Notes: generated from the sequence alone by a model not told the origin. DNA of 64,000 bases from Luteolibacter sp. Y139 (GCF_038066715.1 NZ_JBBUKT010000008.1:124001-188000), one strand, 5' to 3'. Shown: positions 25,067 through 33,819, counted from the stretch's first letter. A program made the numbers and translations.

Positions 25067-25870
25067 ATGACTGATCTTCCCGGACGCACGCCGCACACGC
25101 CGATCGCCGTCAATATCGAGATGTGGTTCGAGGGCTCCTTCGTGGAGCGCATCGATCAAGCCGCAGCACTCGGCTTTCCGGCGATCGAATTGTGGTCTTG
25201 GCGTGACAAGGATCTCGTAGCTGGCGCGGAGGCTCTCAGGAAGCACGGCCTCGTTGCCACGCAGTTCACGGCGTGGGGTTTCGGCCAGCAGATCAATCAT
25301 CCGGATTTCCCGAAGGAAGACTTCGTCGCCGAGATCGCCGCTGCCTGTGACGCCGCGGAACTTCTTCCCGGTTGCGAACGTTTCTGCGTGGTCGGCGGTG
25401 ACAATATCCCCGGCCTGACAAAGGAGCAGATGCATGCCTCCGTGATCGAGAAGCTCCGTGCTGCCGTGCCGGTGCTGGAGGCGAAGCGGAAGATGATCAT
25501 CCTGGAGCCGATGAATCCCTACAATCACCCCGGCCATTGCCTCTACGGCAGTGCTGATGGCATCGCCATCTGCGAGGCGGTGGGCTCGGAGTGGGTGAAG
25601 CTGAATTGGGACCTCTTCCACATGCAGCGCTATGAGGGCAACCTCATCGACAGCTTGGAGAAGGGGAAGGAATGGATCGGCTACGTTCAGTTCGCCGACT
25701 CACCAGCGCGCAATGAGCCGGGCACGGGCGAGATCCGCTACAGCGAGGTCTTCCGCAAGGTCCGCGAGTTGGGGCTGCCGTTGCCTCTCGGTGCCGAGTG
25801 CCTGCCGAAGGGGGGAGATGCACGCCGTGCCGCCGAGCGTCTCTATCAGGTGGATCTGGAATCCGCGTGA
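25067..25870 (+). CDS. Hydroxypyruvate isomerase-like sugar-phosphate isomerase (TIM barrel)
   Basis: 267 residues. The xylose-isomerase-like barrel is recognised by IAVNIEMWF at strand 1, FPAIELWSW, ILEPMNPYNHPG, KLNWDLFHMQ and YVQFADSPARNEPGTGEI, which supply the metal-binding Glu, Asp, His and Glu of the hydroxypyruvate isomerase (Hyi/OtnI) family. Known members interconvert hydroxypyruvate and tartronate semialdehyde, or epimerise related sugars. It starts 33 bases after the PH-domain gene on the same strand. Precise substrate is inferred. Confidence 0.8.
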   Translation: MTDLPGRTPHTPIAVNIEMWFEGSFVERIDQAAALGFPAIELWSWRDKDLVAGAEALRKHGLVATQFTAWGFGQQINHPDFPKEDFVAEIAAACDAAELLPGCERFCVVGGDNIPGLTKEQMHASVIEKLRAAVPVLEAKRKMIILEPMNPYNHPGHCLYGSADGIAICEAVGSEWVKLNWDLFHMQRYEGNLIDSLEKGKEWIGYVQFADSPARNEPGTGEIRYSEVFRKVRELGLPLPLGAECLPKGGDARRAAERLYQVDLESA

Positions 25871-25874
25871 CGGT

Positions 25875-26846
25875 TCACCACGCGATCTCTGCGACCACCG
25901 GCCGGTGATCGGATCCGATGTCGGGGCCGATCCAGCGTTTGCGGCAGTTCATCAGGCCGGGTTTGTCCTTGGCGTCGCGGAACAGGATGTGATCGATCGG
26001 AACGGCCAGCAGCAGGTTGCCGCGCATCCAGGTGCTTCCCGCGCCGTGGCCGAGTGAACTGTCGTTCAGTCCCACGTTCCACAGCGGCTTCATGCCAATG
26101 CTCCAACGCGTGGCATTGAGGTCGCCGGCAACGATGACGGGCAGCGCTTCCTTTGAAACCTCCTCCGCGATCATCCGCAGAAACTCGTTCCGCTCATCGC
26201 TCCAGAACTCGGTGGTTGGCGGCACCGGATGAGCGCCGAAGAAAACGAACTCTCCGCCCGGTCCCTTGAGCCGGGCCTTCAGCAAGGGGAGAGCCAATTG
26301 GCCGCAGGGAATGATCTCTTGGCTGACGATCGGCAGCTTGGAGTAAAACGAAAAGCCGAAGTTGCCCTCCACCGGATGGTCGATGGAATAGGGGTGGCTT
26401 GCCTGAAGCGGGCCCAAGGCCATTGCCCACACGTTGTCCACCTCCGGCAGGAAAATCACGTCGGGATCGGCCTCGTGGATCCACTTGATGGCATCATCGT
26501 AGCGTGTATTGGCGGTGTAGACATTGAAGTTGGCGATTCGAACCGGCGTGCCGACGGCCTTTGATCCACTCCAGATAAAGGACGGAGCCAGCCGCACCAC
26601 GGGAACCACAAGGAATACGGCAGCAAGGGCCGCGAGCCGGAACGACTTCGCAAGGAGCAGCACGATCACCGCGAGTGCGATGAACACCGCATACTGGACT
26701 TGGAAGTGATTGAAGAGATCCAGCTTCCACTGCAACCCGCCGAACAAACCGAGAATCGGAAAGCACCCCACCAGCGCCGCCAGTCGCGCGAGGAATGGCA
26801 GAGGCTTGGGGAGAAGACGTGAGCGCCACTTCATTGCGTTCATCAT
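25875..26846 (-). CDS. Membrane-anchored endonuclease/exonuclease/phosphatase (EEP) protein, copy 1
   Basis: 323 residues from ATG 26846 (an ATG three codons on is possible). Three N-terminal hydrophobic helices are followed by an EEP domain with ANFNVYTANTRYDD, the metal-binding Glu in FLPEVDNVW, HPVPPT, AGDLNATRWS and the terminal GSDHRPVVAEIAW. The Asn, Glu, Asp-x-Asn and Asp-His residues of the family are all present, so it is probably active as a phosphodiesterase, acting outside the membrane. It ends convergently five bases from the isomerase gene. Paralogous to the next gene. Confidence 0.85.
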   Translation of the reverse strand: MMNAMKWRSRLLPKPLPFLARLAALVGCFPILGLFGGLQWKLDLFNHFQVQYAVFIALAVIVLLLAKSFRLAALAAVFLVVPVVRLAPSFIWSGSKAVGTPVRIANFNVYTANTRYDDAIKWIHEADPDVIFLPEVDNVWAMALGPLQASHPYSIDHPVEGNFGFSFYSKLPIVSQEIIPCGQLALPLLKARLKGPGGEFVFFGAHPVPPTTEFWSDERNEFLRMIAEEVSKEALPVIVAGDLNATRWSIGMKPLWNVGLNDSSLGHGAGSTWMRGNLLLAVPIDHILFRDAKDKPGLMNCRKRWIGPDIGSDHRPVVAEIAW

Positions 26847-26887
26847 GCAAGGGGAGAACCCATCCTACATCTGGATTTGTCTGTTGG

Positions 26888-27826
26888 CTACCAGACGAAC
26901 TCAGCGATCACGGGCCGGTGATCCGATCCAAGCGCAGGGCCGATCTCGAAGCGCTGGCAGTCCATGTCCTCGCCGCGATAGAGCAAGCGGTCGATGGGGA
27001 TTGAAATGATCGGATTGCCCCGCATCCAAGTCGCACCGGGTGCTTTTCCATAGGAGGCGTCCCTCAGCGCAGCCTCTCTGAGGGGCTCGAACTTGTGACC
27101 CCAGCGGGTCGCGTTGAAATCTCCTGCGAGAATGACCGGCCCGGAGGTCTTCTTCACCTCGCTGGCAAGGACGGCCATCGTCTCATCGAGTGCTCGTGAC
27201 CAATGCGGTGAAACCGGCGGCAGGGGATGCATAGCGAACACCGTGACGTCTCCATTTGCAGTCGCGACCCGCGCGACTAACAGCGGGAACTCGATGTCGC
27301 TGCAGTGGATGATTTCGTGACTGCGAATGGGCAGCTTCGAATAGAATGCGAAGCCGGTGCCTTCCTCGATGGAGTGGGGATAGTCCTCGTGAAGATGCTC
27401 CAGTGCATCCGCCCACGTCTCCGTCGTTTCCGTGAAGTAGATGAAGTCGGGGTTCGCCTTCTTCACCCAGTCGAGGGTGTCTTGGTAGCGGTCATTCGAA
27501 ACAAACACGTTGAAAGAGGCGACCCGGACCGGAGTGCCGTCGGTTTTCACCGGCTTGGGTGGCAGGTAAGAGGGGACGATGCGGCCGAGCGGGACGAGCA
27601 GCAGCACCAGGCTGGCGATGGCGACCCGGCGGGACTTCATCCAGAACAAGGCGAGCGCCATCAGCGGCAGGGCCAGCGCGTATTGATATTGGAAGTGATT
27701 GAGCAGATCGAGTGGCCAGAAGAAGCCGCCGCCGATCCACCCGATGACCGGCAGGCATCCAGTCGAGACCGCGACCACCGCGAGCAGTGCGCGGAGTTTC
27801 GGGAGCAAGGACGAGTGCCAATCCAT
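26888..27826 (-). CDS. Membrane-anchored EEP protein, copy 2 (tandem paralogue)
   Basis: 312 residues, same layout as copy 1: three N-terminal membrane helices and an EEP domain with ASFNVFVSNDRYQD, IYFTETTETW, MHPLPPVS, AGDFNATRWGH and the end GSDHRPVIAEFVW. The two genes are 41 bases apart and clearly derived from a duplication, with the membrane part and several loops diverged. The metal-binding residues are kept in both. Lipid, nucleic-acid or phosphoester substrates are all possible. Confidence 0.85.
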   Translation of the reverse strand: MDWHSSLLPKLRALLAVVAVSTGCLPVIGWIGGGFFWPLDLLNHFQYQYALALPLMALALFWMKSRRVAIASLVLLLVPLGRIVPSYLPPKPVKTDGTPVRVASFNVFVSNDRYQDTLDWVKKANPDFIYFTETTETWADALEHLHEDYPHSIEEGTGFAFYSKLPIRSHEIIHCSDIEFPLLVARVATANGDVTVFAMHPLPPVSPHWSRALDETMAVLASEVKKTSGPVILAGDFNATRWGHKFEPLREAALRDASYGKAPGATWMRGNPIISIPIDRLLYRGEDMDCQRFEIGPALGSDHRPVIAEFVW

Positions 27827-27920
27827 TACAATGATCCTGTCAGACCGGCCCTCCGGTTACAAACACCCGTATTGCAAGCGCAGGGGAAACGGTTAGAAGG
27901 GAGCCGTTCGTGAGAACGAT

Positions 27921-28085
27921 ACCGTCAGCCGAGTGCACCGGACGTGTTGTCCGGAGCAGCGGGGGAACCAATCCCGACCGACTGTGGCAGGACTATTTCC
28001 TGCCCTCTGGTCTCTGGGGCAAGCGGTGCCTGCGGCACCGGGAGCACGTGGTGGCTCCAGCCCGACAGCTAACCCCGTAGGCGTC
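27921..28085 (+). ncRNA. ydaO/yuaA (cyclic di-AMP) riboswitch
   Basis: The conserved core elements of the ydaO aptamer occur in order: GCCGA (27928-27932), the stem CCGGAC/GTCCGG (27938-27954), GCGGGGGAACC (27959-27969), a variable hairpin GGCAGGA/TCCTGCC (27986-28004), TGGGGCAAG, stem CGGTGCC/GGCACCG (28024-28040), stem GGAGCAC/GTGGCTCC with one bulge (28041-28058), and the hallmark CCCGACAGCTAACCCCGTAG (28061-28080) ending in GGC, which pairs with the first GCC. CGGGG (27960-27964) can pair with CCCCG (28073-28077), as in known structures. The ligand binding residues are not tested. CCCCG could instead pair with CGGGG at 28090-28094, a possible switching stem. It lies on the + strand ahead of a small unknown membrane protein. 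Confidence 0.87.
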
Positions 28086-28172
28086 ACCGCGGGGCGCGGA
28101 TCGTTCGGTCTCCTCTTGTTCGGGGAATCGCCGGAGCCGCCGCCGCTTCGCAATCCCAAGGAAAGAAATGCA

Positions 28173-28208
28173 TCCGGCCCCTGCCTCCCGCAGGAGCAGG
28201 ACCGGACA
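28173..28208 (+). other. Hairpin between riboswitch and ribosome-binding site
   Basis: TCCGG and CCTGC pair with GCAGG and CCGGA (28173-28208), while an alternative smaller hairpin CCTGC-CTCCC-GCAGG uses the same left arm. It has no U tract, lies some 10 bases before the strong AAGGAGA site (28218-28224), and may belong to the riboswitch expression platform acting on translation. Confidence 0.4.
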
Positions 28209-28233
28209 TCCACAGAACAAGGAGACCAATAAC

Positions 28234-28557
28234 ATGAATGCTGACATCTGGTTCAGCGCAGGCGTCACCGTGGCTTCGCTCGCCGCGGTGGCAGTCGCCA
28301 TCCATCGATCTACCGGCACGCGCGGCATTCCGCGCGGCCGTGTGGGAGTCCTCGTGAAAATCCTGTCGGCCGCTCGTTTTCAGCGGTCCGGCGAAGCGCG
28401 TGAGGACTGGGGATGTCGTTTGCAATCCTTCGGTGACGTCGCCTGTGCCTTCGCCGATGCGATGAATGATCGTGGGAATGCGGCGCCGTCGCACACGGAA
28501 GCAGCATCGCGAGGGGGAAGTCATGAACGCCGCCGCCTGGAGCGGGCTCTTCTCTAA
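28234..28557 (+). CDS. Unrecognised small membrane protein under a c-di-AMP riboswitch
   Basis: 107 residues from ATG 28234, chosen because an unusually good ribosome-binding site AAGGAGA (28218-28224) precedes it at 9 bases. One N-terminal membrane helix (FSAGVTVASLAAVAVAI) is followed by a basic cytoplasmic-like region and a charged tail (SHERRRLERALL). I recognise no family. It is the first gene after the ydaO-like riboswitch and is followed by a strong terminator, so it is the main or only target. In other bacteria this riboswitch controls cell-wall hydrolases, potassium and compatible-solute transport, so a role in osmotic or envelope balance is possible but unproven. Confidence 0.55.
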   Translation: MNADIWFSAGVTVASLAAVAVAIHRSTGTRGIPRGRVGVLVKILSAARFQRSGEAREDWGCRLQSFGDVACAFADAMNDRGNAAPSHTEAASRGGSHERRRLERALL

Positions 28558-28587
28558 CAGCATCCCAAGCTCGTTGAGGACAATGTC

Positions 28588-28622
28588 GCCGGGCAGTCTT
28601 TTTGGCTGCCCGGCCTCTTTTT
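28588..28622 (+). terminator. Terminator after the riboswitch-controlled gene
   Basis: CCGGGCAG (28589-28596) pairs with CTGCCCGG (28606-28613) and is followed by CCTCTTTTT. It isolates the riboswitch unit from the next gene. Confidence 0.9.
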
Positions 28623-28699
28623 CCCGGCGATCGTGCCCCGGCTTCCGGCGATAATGCCCGTTGCCGCCCATCGTCTCGTGCCGCGAAGTCTGCGATGCC

Positions 28700-30271
28700 A
28701 TGAACAAGCCCAAGTTCACCACTGTCTGCTTCGCGGTCGTCCTCGCCTTACCCGCGGCTGCCGCACCGAAGTTCGTAACCCTCAGCGCGAACTCCTATCC
28801 CGCCGGAAGTCCAATCACCGCCAACTTCGGCGGCGGTCTGGGAAACAACAATGACTGGATCGGGATCTTTCCCGCCAGCATCACCACGCCGTCCACCGGG
28901 ACCTTTCTCGACTGGCTTTACACGAATGGAACGCAAACTCCGGGCGGGAACCTGAAGAGCGGCAGCGTGACCTTTGCCAATCCCACGCTCGCTCCCGGCA
29001 GCTACAAGGTGTGGTTCCTCGCATCGAATGGCTACACGAAGCTCGCTGGCCCTGCTCAGTTCAGCGTGACGCCTGTCGGTGGCCCGGCTCAGCCGGCGTG
29101 GGTGGTGACGAGCTTCGTGCAACGCCATGCCGTGGCCGGGCAGGCGTATTCAGGAAAGATCCAGGCCTACGCCTTCGATCCCGATCCGGGAGATGCGCTC
29201 ACCTTCTCAAAGGTCTCCGGCCCGGCGTGGCTGCAGGTCTCGACAGCAGGCGTGCTCACGGGAAACCCCGCAGTATCTGATGCCGGTGCCAATACCTTCA
29301 CCGTGCGCGCCACGGACCTGTTAGGCAACTCCAGCATCGCCACGATGTCGGTTCCCGTCTTCCAGGCGGGACAGGAGCACGTCGACGTGTTGCGCGTGAT
29401 GTCTTACAATCTTTGGCATGGCTGGGGCCAGGTGAATCAAGGTGCCACCAAAGGCATCCGCTCCATCATCGAGGCGGACGTGGACATCATCGGCACCCAG
29501 GAGACGGTGGACAATGCCTCGGGCTCGAACGCCTACCGCGTGCAAACCATCGCCGATGAGCTCGGCTGGTACTACAGCCCCACGGGTTCCGGAGACAGCG
29601 GCATCGCGAGCCGCTATCCGATCACCGCGACCTACACCGCTGCCAATGGTGTGGCCAAGGGAGCGCGGGTTCGCCTGTGCAGCAATCCACTGCGCGAGGT
29701 GGTGATCTTCAATACCCATCTCGACTACCTGCACTACGGTCCCTACGAGGCGAAACGTGCCGGCTCGACGAGTGCCAGCGTCCTCGCCGAGGAACTGGCC
29801 TCGCAGCGTGACGAGCAGATCGCGGACATCATGACTGGCCTGTCGAGCCACCTCGCGAATGCGAATGCGGCACCCGTGTTTCTAACAGGAGACTTCAACT
29901 GCCCTTCGCATCTTGATTGGACAGCTGCCAATGCCTCGGCTCACTACGGCAAGGTCGTCCAATGGCCGGCCACGGTGGCGGTCGCCAATGCGGGGATGAC
30001 CGACTCCTTCCGCCAGATCTTTCCCACCCCCCAATCCCAACCGGGAACCACCTGGTCACCGCTCTACAGCAGCCCGGACGAGCCGCATGACCGCATCGAC
30101 TTCGTCTTCCACAAGGGCGGTCCTGCCACGCCAAGCTCAGCGGAGATCTTCACGAATGCCCTGCAGAACCAAGGCTACGTCTACGGCGACAATGTCGATG
30201 CTGCCCGGAACAATACCTGGCCGAGTGACCATGCCTCGGTCGTGGTGACCTTCCAGCTTGCCTGGCCATGA
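28700..30271 (+). CDS. Secreted EEP-family nuclease/phosphatase with N-terminal Ig-like domains
   Basis: 523 residues from ATG 28700 with signal peptide (FTTVCFAVVLALPAAAA). An N-terminal beta domain (NDWIGIFPASI, GSYKVWFLASNGY) and a cadherin-like/putative-Ig domain (AVAGQAYSGKIQAYAFDPD) precede a C-terminal EEP domain from about residue 235: VMSYNLWHGW, GTQETVDN, FNTHLDYLHYGP, LTGDFNCPSHLD and WPSDHASVVV, including all metal and catalytic residues. It is likely an extracellular nuclease or phosphodiesterase for phosphorus or nucleotide scavenging. Third EEP gene in this 5 kb. Confidence 0.85.
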   Translation: MNKPKFTTVCFAVVLALPAAAAPKFVTLSANSYPAGSPITANFGGGLGNNNDWIGIFPASITTPSTGTFLDWLYTNGTQTPGGNLKSGSVTFANPTLAPGSYKVWFLASNGYTKLAGPAQFSVTPVGGPAQPAWVVTSFVQRHAVAGQAYSGKIQAYAFDPDPGDALTFSKVSGPAWLQVSTAGVLTGNPAVSDAGANTFTVRATDLLGNSSIATMSVPVFQAGQEHVDVLRVMSYNLWHGWGQVNQGATKGIRSIIEADVDIIGTQETVDNASGSNAYRVQTIADELGWYYSPTGSGDSGIASRYPITATYTAANGVAKGARVRLCSNPLREVVIFNTHLDYLHYGPYEAKRAGSTSASVLAEELASQRDEQIADIMTGLSSHLANANAAPVFLTGDFNCPSHLDWTAANASAHYGKVVQWPATVAVANAGMTDSFRQIFPTPQSQPGTTWSPLYSSPDEPHDRIDFVFHKGGPATPSSAEIFTNALQNQGYVYGDNVDAARNNTWPSDHASVVVTFQLAWP

Positions 30272-30293
30272 CCCGCTGAATGGACAAGAAAAA

Positions 30294-30322
30294 GGCCGCC
30301 ACCGGATGATCCGGTGACGGCC
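30294..30322 (-). terminator. Terminator of the large beta-strand-repeat protein gene
   Basis: GGCCGCCACCGGA (30294-30306) pairs with TCCGGTGACGGCC (30310-30322) with one mismatch. On the - strand it is followed by TTTTTCTTG, so it ends transcription of the gene that stops at 30343; it may also slow + strand transcription after the EEP gene. Confidence 0.85.
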
Positions 30323-30342
30323 TGCCATACCGCGAGTAAAAC

Positions 30343-33300
30343 TCAGGGGACTTCCACCTTGAGGCGGGCGAAGAGCTTGAAGCCCGGAGCTGCCAGCGAC
30401 GCGGGCAGCGTGGCAGTCACCGTATCGAGACCCGAGCTCGGCGTGTTCGGCTGGACGACCGCACCACCGAAGGTGGTCCAGCTGGCCAGGGTGGTGCTGT
30501 ATTCCACCGTCGGTGCCAGGTAAGCCGAAGACGACTTGCGCACGAAAGTGAAGACGAGCGCACCTGCCGGATTGGTCGAGCTGTGCGGCAGATCGGCGAG
30601 GCTGCTGGCGTTCGGGTTCGAGTTCAGGACGAACTCGATCACGTTTGCCATGCCATCGCCATCAATGTCAGCTTCCGGATCAGGGTCGCTCAGGCCGGCG
30701 GACCACACCTGATACGCCGTTGCAGTATTGGAGACCAGAACGATCGAGTTCGTGGAATACTGCAGCGTGTAGCCCGCGGGAACTCCGGTCGCATTGAAGG
30801 TTCCGGTGATTCCCCCGGTTGAGGAAACGATCTGATAGGCCGGTGCATTGAAGGTTCCGCTGAGGGTCAAGGCTGCGCCGGTGATGTTGAGCGTGCCATT
30901 TACCGCCAGCTTGTCGGCGGATTCGCCTTCCGATCCGATTTCCAAGGTACCGGTAAGCACCGTGTTGCCGACAGTCAACGTGCCGGTTGGCGTGTTGGCA
31001 TCGCCAGGTGCAATGATACCCGGAGTGGTGATATTGCTCAGGGCCGAGCCGATGCCTTGCAGCTTCGTTCCGGCGGACATGGTCACCGGCGAAGTTCCGG
31101 TGGCGCTGCCGGTGGAATTGTTCGCGGTCAGCGTTCCGGCGGATACCAGGATGCCCGTCGGATTGGTGTAGGTGACGGGAGCCAGGGCGAGCTCGTTGGC
31201 ACCGGTCAGCACCAGGTTGCCGGCACCGGTCTTGGTGAGACGCTTGTTGCCGAGGATTCGCTTGGTCACGACCAGGTCGTCCGTTGCGGCACCGTCGGCC
31301 ACATCCAGGGTCAGCGAGCAGTTGTCGGGGTTCAGCGCCAGCGCACCACCGCCCGTGATGAAGGAGGAGTCCGCACTGGCCAGGGAGGTGAACGTGGTGG
31401 TCACCGGGTTCGCCGCCGTGAGGCCAGCTGGCTCGATCTGGCCGCCGCCGGTCAGGGTGCCGCCTTGCAACACGATGCGGCCTTCCGTACCGACGAGGCC
31501 GGTGTGGATGTAGTTGAAGCCGCCATTGTTGAAGTTGAGCGTGCCGCCGATGACCCTCACCTGTTCAAGCGAGGTCTGGAAGTTCACGTAGTCGCCACCG
31601 AGTGCGCTATCGATGCTGAAGCTGATCTGTGCCCCGGTATTCACCGTCATCTTCATGGTGGAAGATCCGCTGGTCGTGAATGGCCGACTATTGAAGTAAC
31701 CGGCTGCTGCCGCGAAATCAACAGTTCCCTCGTTGACCACGATGTCGGTTGCAGCAAAGGAGGTGCTGCCGGCATAGCCTTCGAACCGGAGCGTTCCTGG
31801 ACCGGTCTTGGTCAAGGTGCCCAGCAAATCAGACGGCCCCACCTTGGTGAAGGTGAAGCCATCTGCCACATTGATCGTTGCTCCGTTGGCGGCAATCCGC
31901 AGCCGGCGCTCGGTTCGCACGTCGGTGGCTATCTGGAGTTCGGTGCTATCCAGTTGCAAGCGAGTGCGCACATTGCGTGTGCCGAGCGCTCCCGAATCAT
32001 TCACGACCAGCTTTCCGCCGTCCGCATTGATGGCACCCGAGAAGGTGTTGGGGCTGTTCAGTTGGAGTTCTCCGCTTCCGCGCTTGAAGAGATCGCCGCG
32101 ACCGCTGATTGGAGCGCCGCTGATCATGTAGGGATCGCCGGTGGAACTGGCAATCGACACCGCATTCGGCGACACCGGTGTATCGAGAACGACACCACGA
32201 ACGCTGGAGCTATCGTCGAGGAGCACATTCCCACCATTGGTGAAAACGGTGGTCGAGCCGGCCCATGTCGCGGTGGGGATGCCGGACAGGGGAATGATGC
32301 CGGTCTTGGCACGCCGGATCGTCGGCGGGCTGTAGTCGTAAGCCGTATCGAGAAGGGTCCACGTAATACCATCGGAACTCGTCTCGAGTGACCAGCGGAC
32401 CGGGTCGCGGTCGGTGGCGTCGTTGCCGGTGGTGAACTGATAGCCATCGAAGGTCTGGACACTGCCAAGATCAAAGATGAGCGCCGCGTTGTTGTGGTTG
32501 AGGTACTTGGTCCGGTAGTCCCCGTCGATCACCTTGCTGGCGGCTTCGCCGGCGTTGTTATTGTTATCGCCACCCGGATTGGTAACAGTGAGACCGGTGA
32601 GCTTGGTAGCGCCATTGAAGAACTCGAATTCGCCCATCTGGGCGATATTGCCGAGTGGATTGCGCAGCTCGTTCGCCTTGAAGCGGACGTAGCGGGTGGT
32701 CGCCGTGCCACCTGGAACGGCGCGAATCTTCTGCGTCAGTGCCGCCGTGCCTGCTGCGGTGGTCGCGCTTAGCGTGTAGTCAGTGAAGGCATTCGGAATG
32801 ATCGGCGTGATCAGGCGGGTGTCGGTGAAATTGATCGCGGGTGCGGGAAGGGCCGGATTGAACGAGACGCCTGTCGGCGTATTGGTCACGCTCCAGCTCA
32901 TGCTCGTCTCCGGCCCGGCGTTCTTCACGATCAACGGGAAGGCCTGATAGACGTCCTGCCCGGCGACGGTGTTGTCCACGATCGAAGCCGTGGTTTGAAA
33001 GCTTGCGAATGTGGGATAGCCGCTGCTGGCGGGTGGCGTGGTAGTGAAGAGCGGCCCGAAGGTGAAGTAGGACTTCGCCGCGGCGTTGTCGGCGCCAGTC
33101 CGGTCGTCGATCAGCACGAAATTCACGTTGTCATTGCTGCCTTGAATCAACCAGCGCACCGGTGTGCGGTCACGCGAATCATTCGCGGTGGCGAAACGAT
33201 AGGCATCGATCTTCACCGGGGTGCCGAAGTTGAAAGTGACCGGCACCTTGTTTCCGTCGAACCACTTCGTGTTGACGTTGCCATCTACCAACTTCTGCGC

Positions 33301-33576
33301 ACTTTCGGCATCGCCCGGATTCGGGAAAGTGACGCCGCCGGTCACGACCACAGAGGAGACATCGAGTTTATTGCCTCTCAAGAAAAACTCGAATTCGGAC
33401 ATTTGAGTTGCCGTTGCAGCATCACCGCCGTCGACCTTGGTAGGCGTGAATCGATAATACTGGAAAGTAACTTCCGCAGCGTGACTGATCACCGTACTGG
33501 CGGCGGCGAGAGCGAGCAGGCTTGGAATGAGGGGCAGAGTGCGTCCGCCGATACGGGGTTCGAGTGTTTTTTTCAT
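30343..33576 (-). CDS. Large secreted protein with two discoidin-like domains and autotransporter-associated beta-strand repeats
   Basis: 1077 residues from ATG 33576 with signal peptide (PSLLALAAASTVISHA). Two F5/8-type C-like modules are visible (residues ~35-190, with WFDGNKVPVTFNFG and VRWLIQGSNDN; and ~290-430, with KYLNHNNAALIFDLGS and VRWSLETSSDG). Then PATR-type repeats (LTKTGPGTLRFEG, LTKTGAGNLVLTG, each ahead of a GxL turn) and a final module from about 953 with DIDGDGMANVIEF and VEYSTTLASWTTF. There is no C-terminal outer-membrane barrel, so it is not a true autotransporter. The design suggests a surface glycan-binding fibre. The upstream gap 33577-33819 has no gene. Confidence 0.8.
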   Translation of the reverse strand: MKKTLEPRIGGRTLPLIPSLLALAAASTVISHAAEVTFQYYRFTPTKVDGGDAATATQMSEFEFFLRGNKLDVSSVVVTGGVTFPNPGDAESAQKLVDGNVNTKWFDGNKVPVTFNFGTPVKIDAYRFATANDSRDRTPVRWLIQGSNDNVNFVLIDDRTGADNAAAKSYFTFGPLFTTTPPASSGYPTFASFQTTASIVDNTVAGQDVYQAFPLIVKNAGPETSMSWSVTNTPTGVSFNPALPAPAINFTDTRLITPIIPNAFTDYTLSATTAAGTAALTQKIRAVPGGTATTRYVRFKANELRNPLGNIAQMGEFEFFNGATKLTGLTVTNPGGDNNNNAGEAASKVIDGDYRTKYLNHNNAALIFDLGSVQTFDGYQFTTGNDATDRDPVRWSLETSSDGITWTLLDTAYDYSPPTIRRAKTGIIPLSGIPTATWAGSTTVFTNGGNVLLDDSSSVRGVVLDTPVSPNAVSIASSTGDPYMISGAPISGRGDLFKRGSGELQLNSPNTFSGAINADGGKLVVNDSGALGTRNVRTRLQLDSTELQIATDVRTERRLRIAANGATINVADGFTFTKVGPSDLLGTLTKTGPGTLRFEGYAGSTSFAATDIVVNEGTVDFAAAAGYFNSRPFTTSGSSTMKMTVNTGAQISFSIDSALGGDYVNFQTSLEQVRVIGGTLNFNNGGFNYIHTGLVGTEGRIVLQGGTLTGGGQIEPAGLTAANPVTTTFTSLASADSSFITGGGALALNPDNCSLTLDVADGAATDDLVVTKRILGNKRLTKTGAGNLVLTGANELALAPVTYTNPTGILVSAGTLTANNSTGSATGTSPVTMSAGTKLQGIGSALSNITTPGIIAPGDANTPTGTLTVGNTVLTGTLEIGSEGESADKLAVNGTLNITGAALTLSGTFNAPAYQIVSSTGGITGTFNATGVPAGYTLQYSTNSIVLVSNTATAYQVWSAGLSDPDPEADIDGDGMANVIEFVLNSNPNASSLADLPHSSTNPAGALVFTFVRKSSSAYLAPTVEYSTTLASWTTFGGAVVQPNTPSSGLDTVTATLPASLAAPGFKLFARLKVEVP

Positions 33577-33819
33577 GGGAGCTTCGAGGGCATGTATGAG
33601 GATGATTCGGTGCGCGTTCGTGCCTTCATGCAGGCTGGTCATCGGCGATCATTTGATCAGGTAAGCCAATGCCGGTTGAAACAAGTCGGCGGCTAACAGA
33701 AGCTTTGAAACTTCCGGATGAACGCATGCGGATCATTCGTTGCCATCACGTACGATACACGATGTAGGTTTAGTCCGTTTGTGAAAATTCAAACGGACGG
33801 CCTGCCCGGTTCGCACGCT

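Noticed and set aside
28466-28654. Small + strand frame with a good ribosome-binding site at its internal ATG 28523
   Set aside because: It runs through the strong terminator at 28588-28622 and overlaps the better-supported gene at 28234.
31057-32391. Long + strand frame opposite the beta-strand-repeat protein
   Set aside because: Repetitive Gly/Val composition is the mirror of repeats on the - strand.
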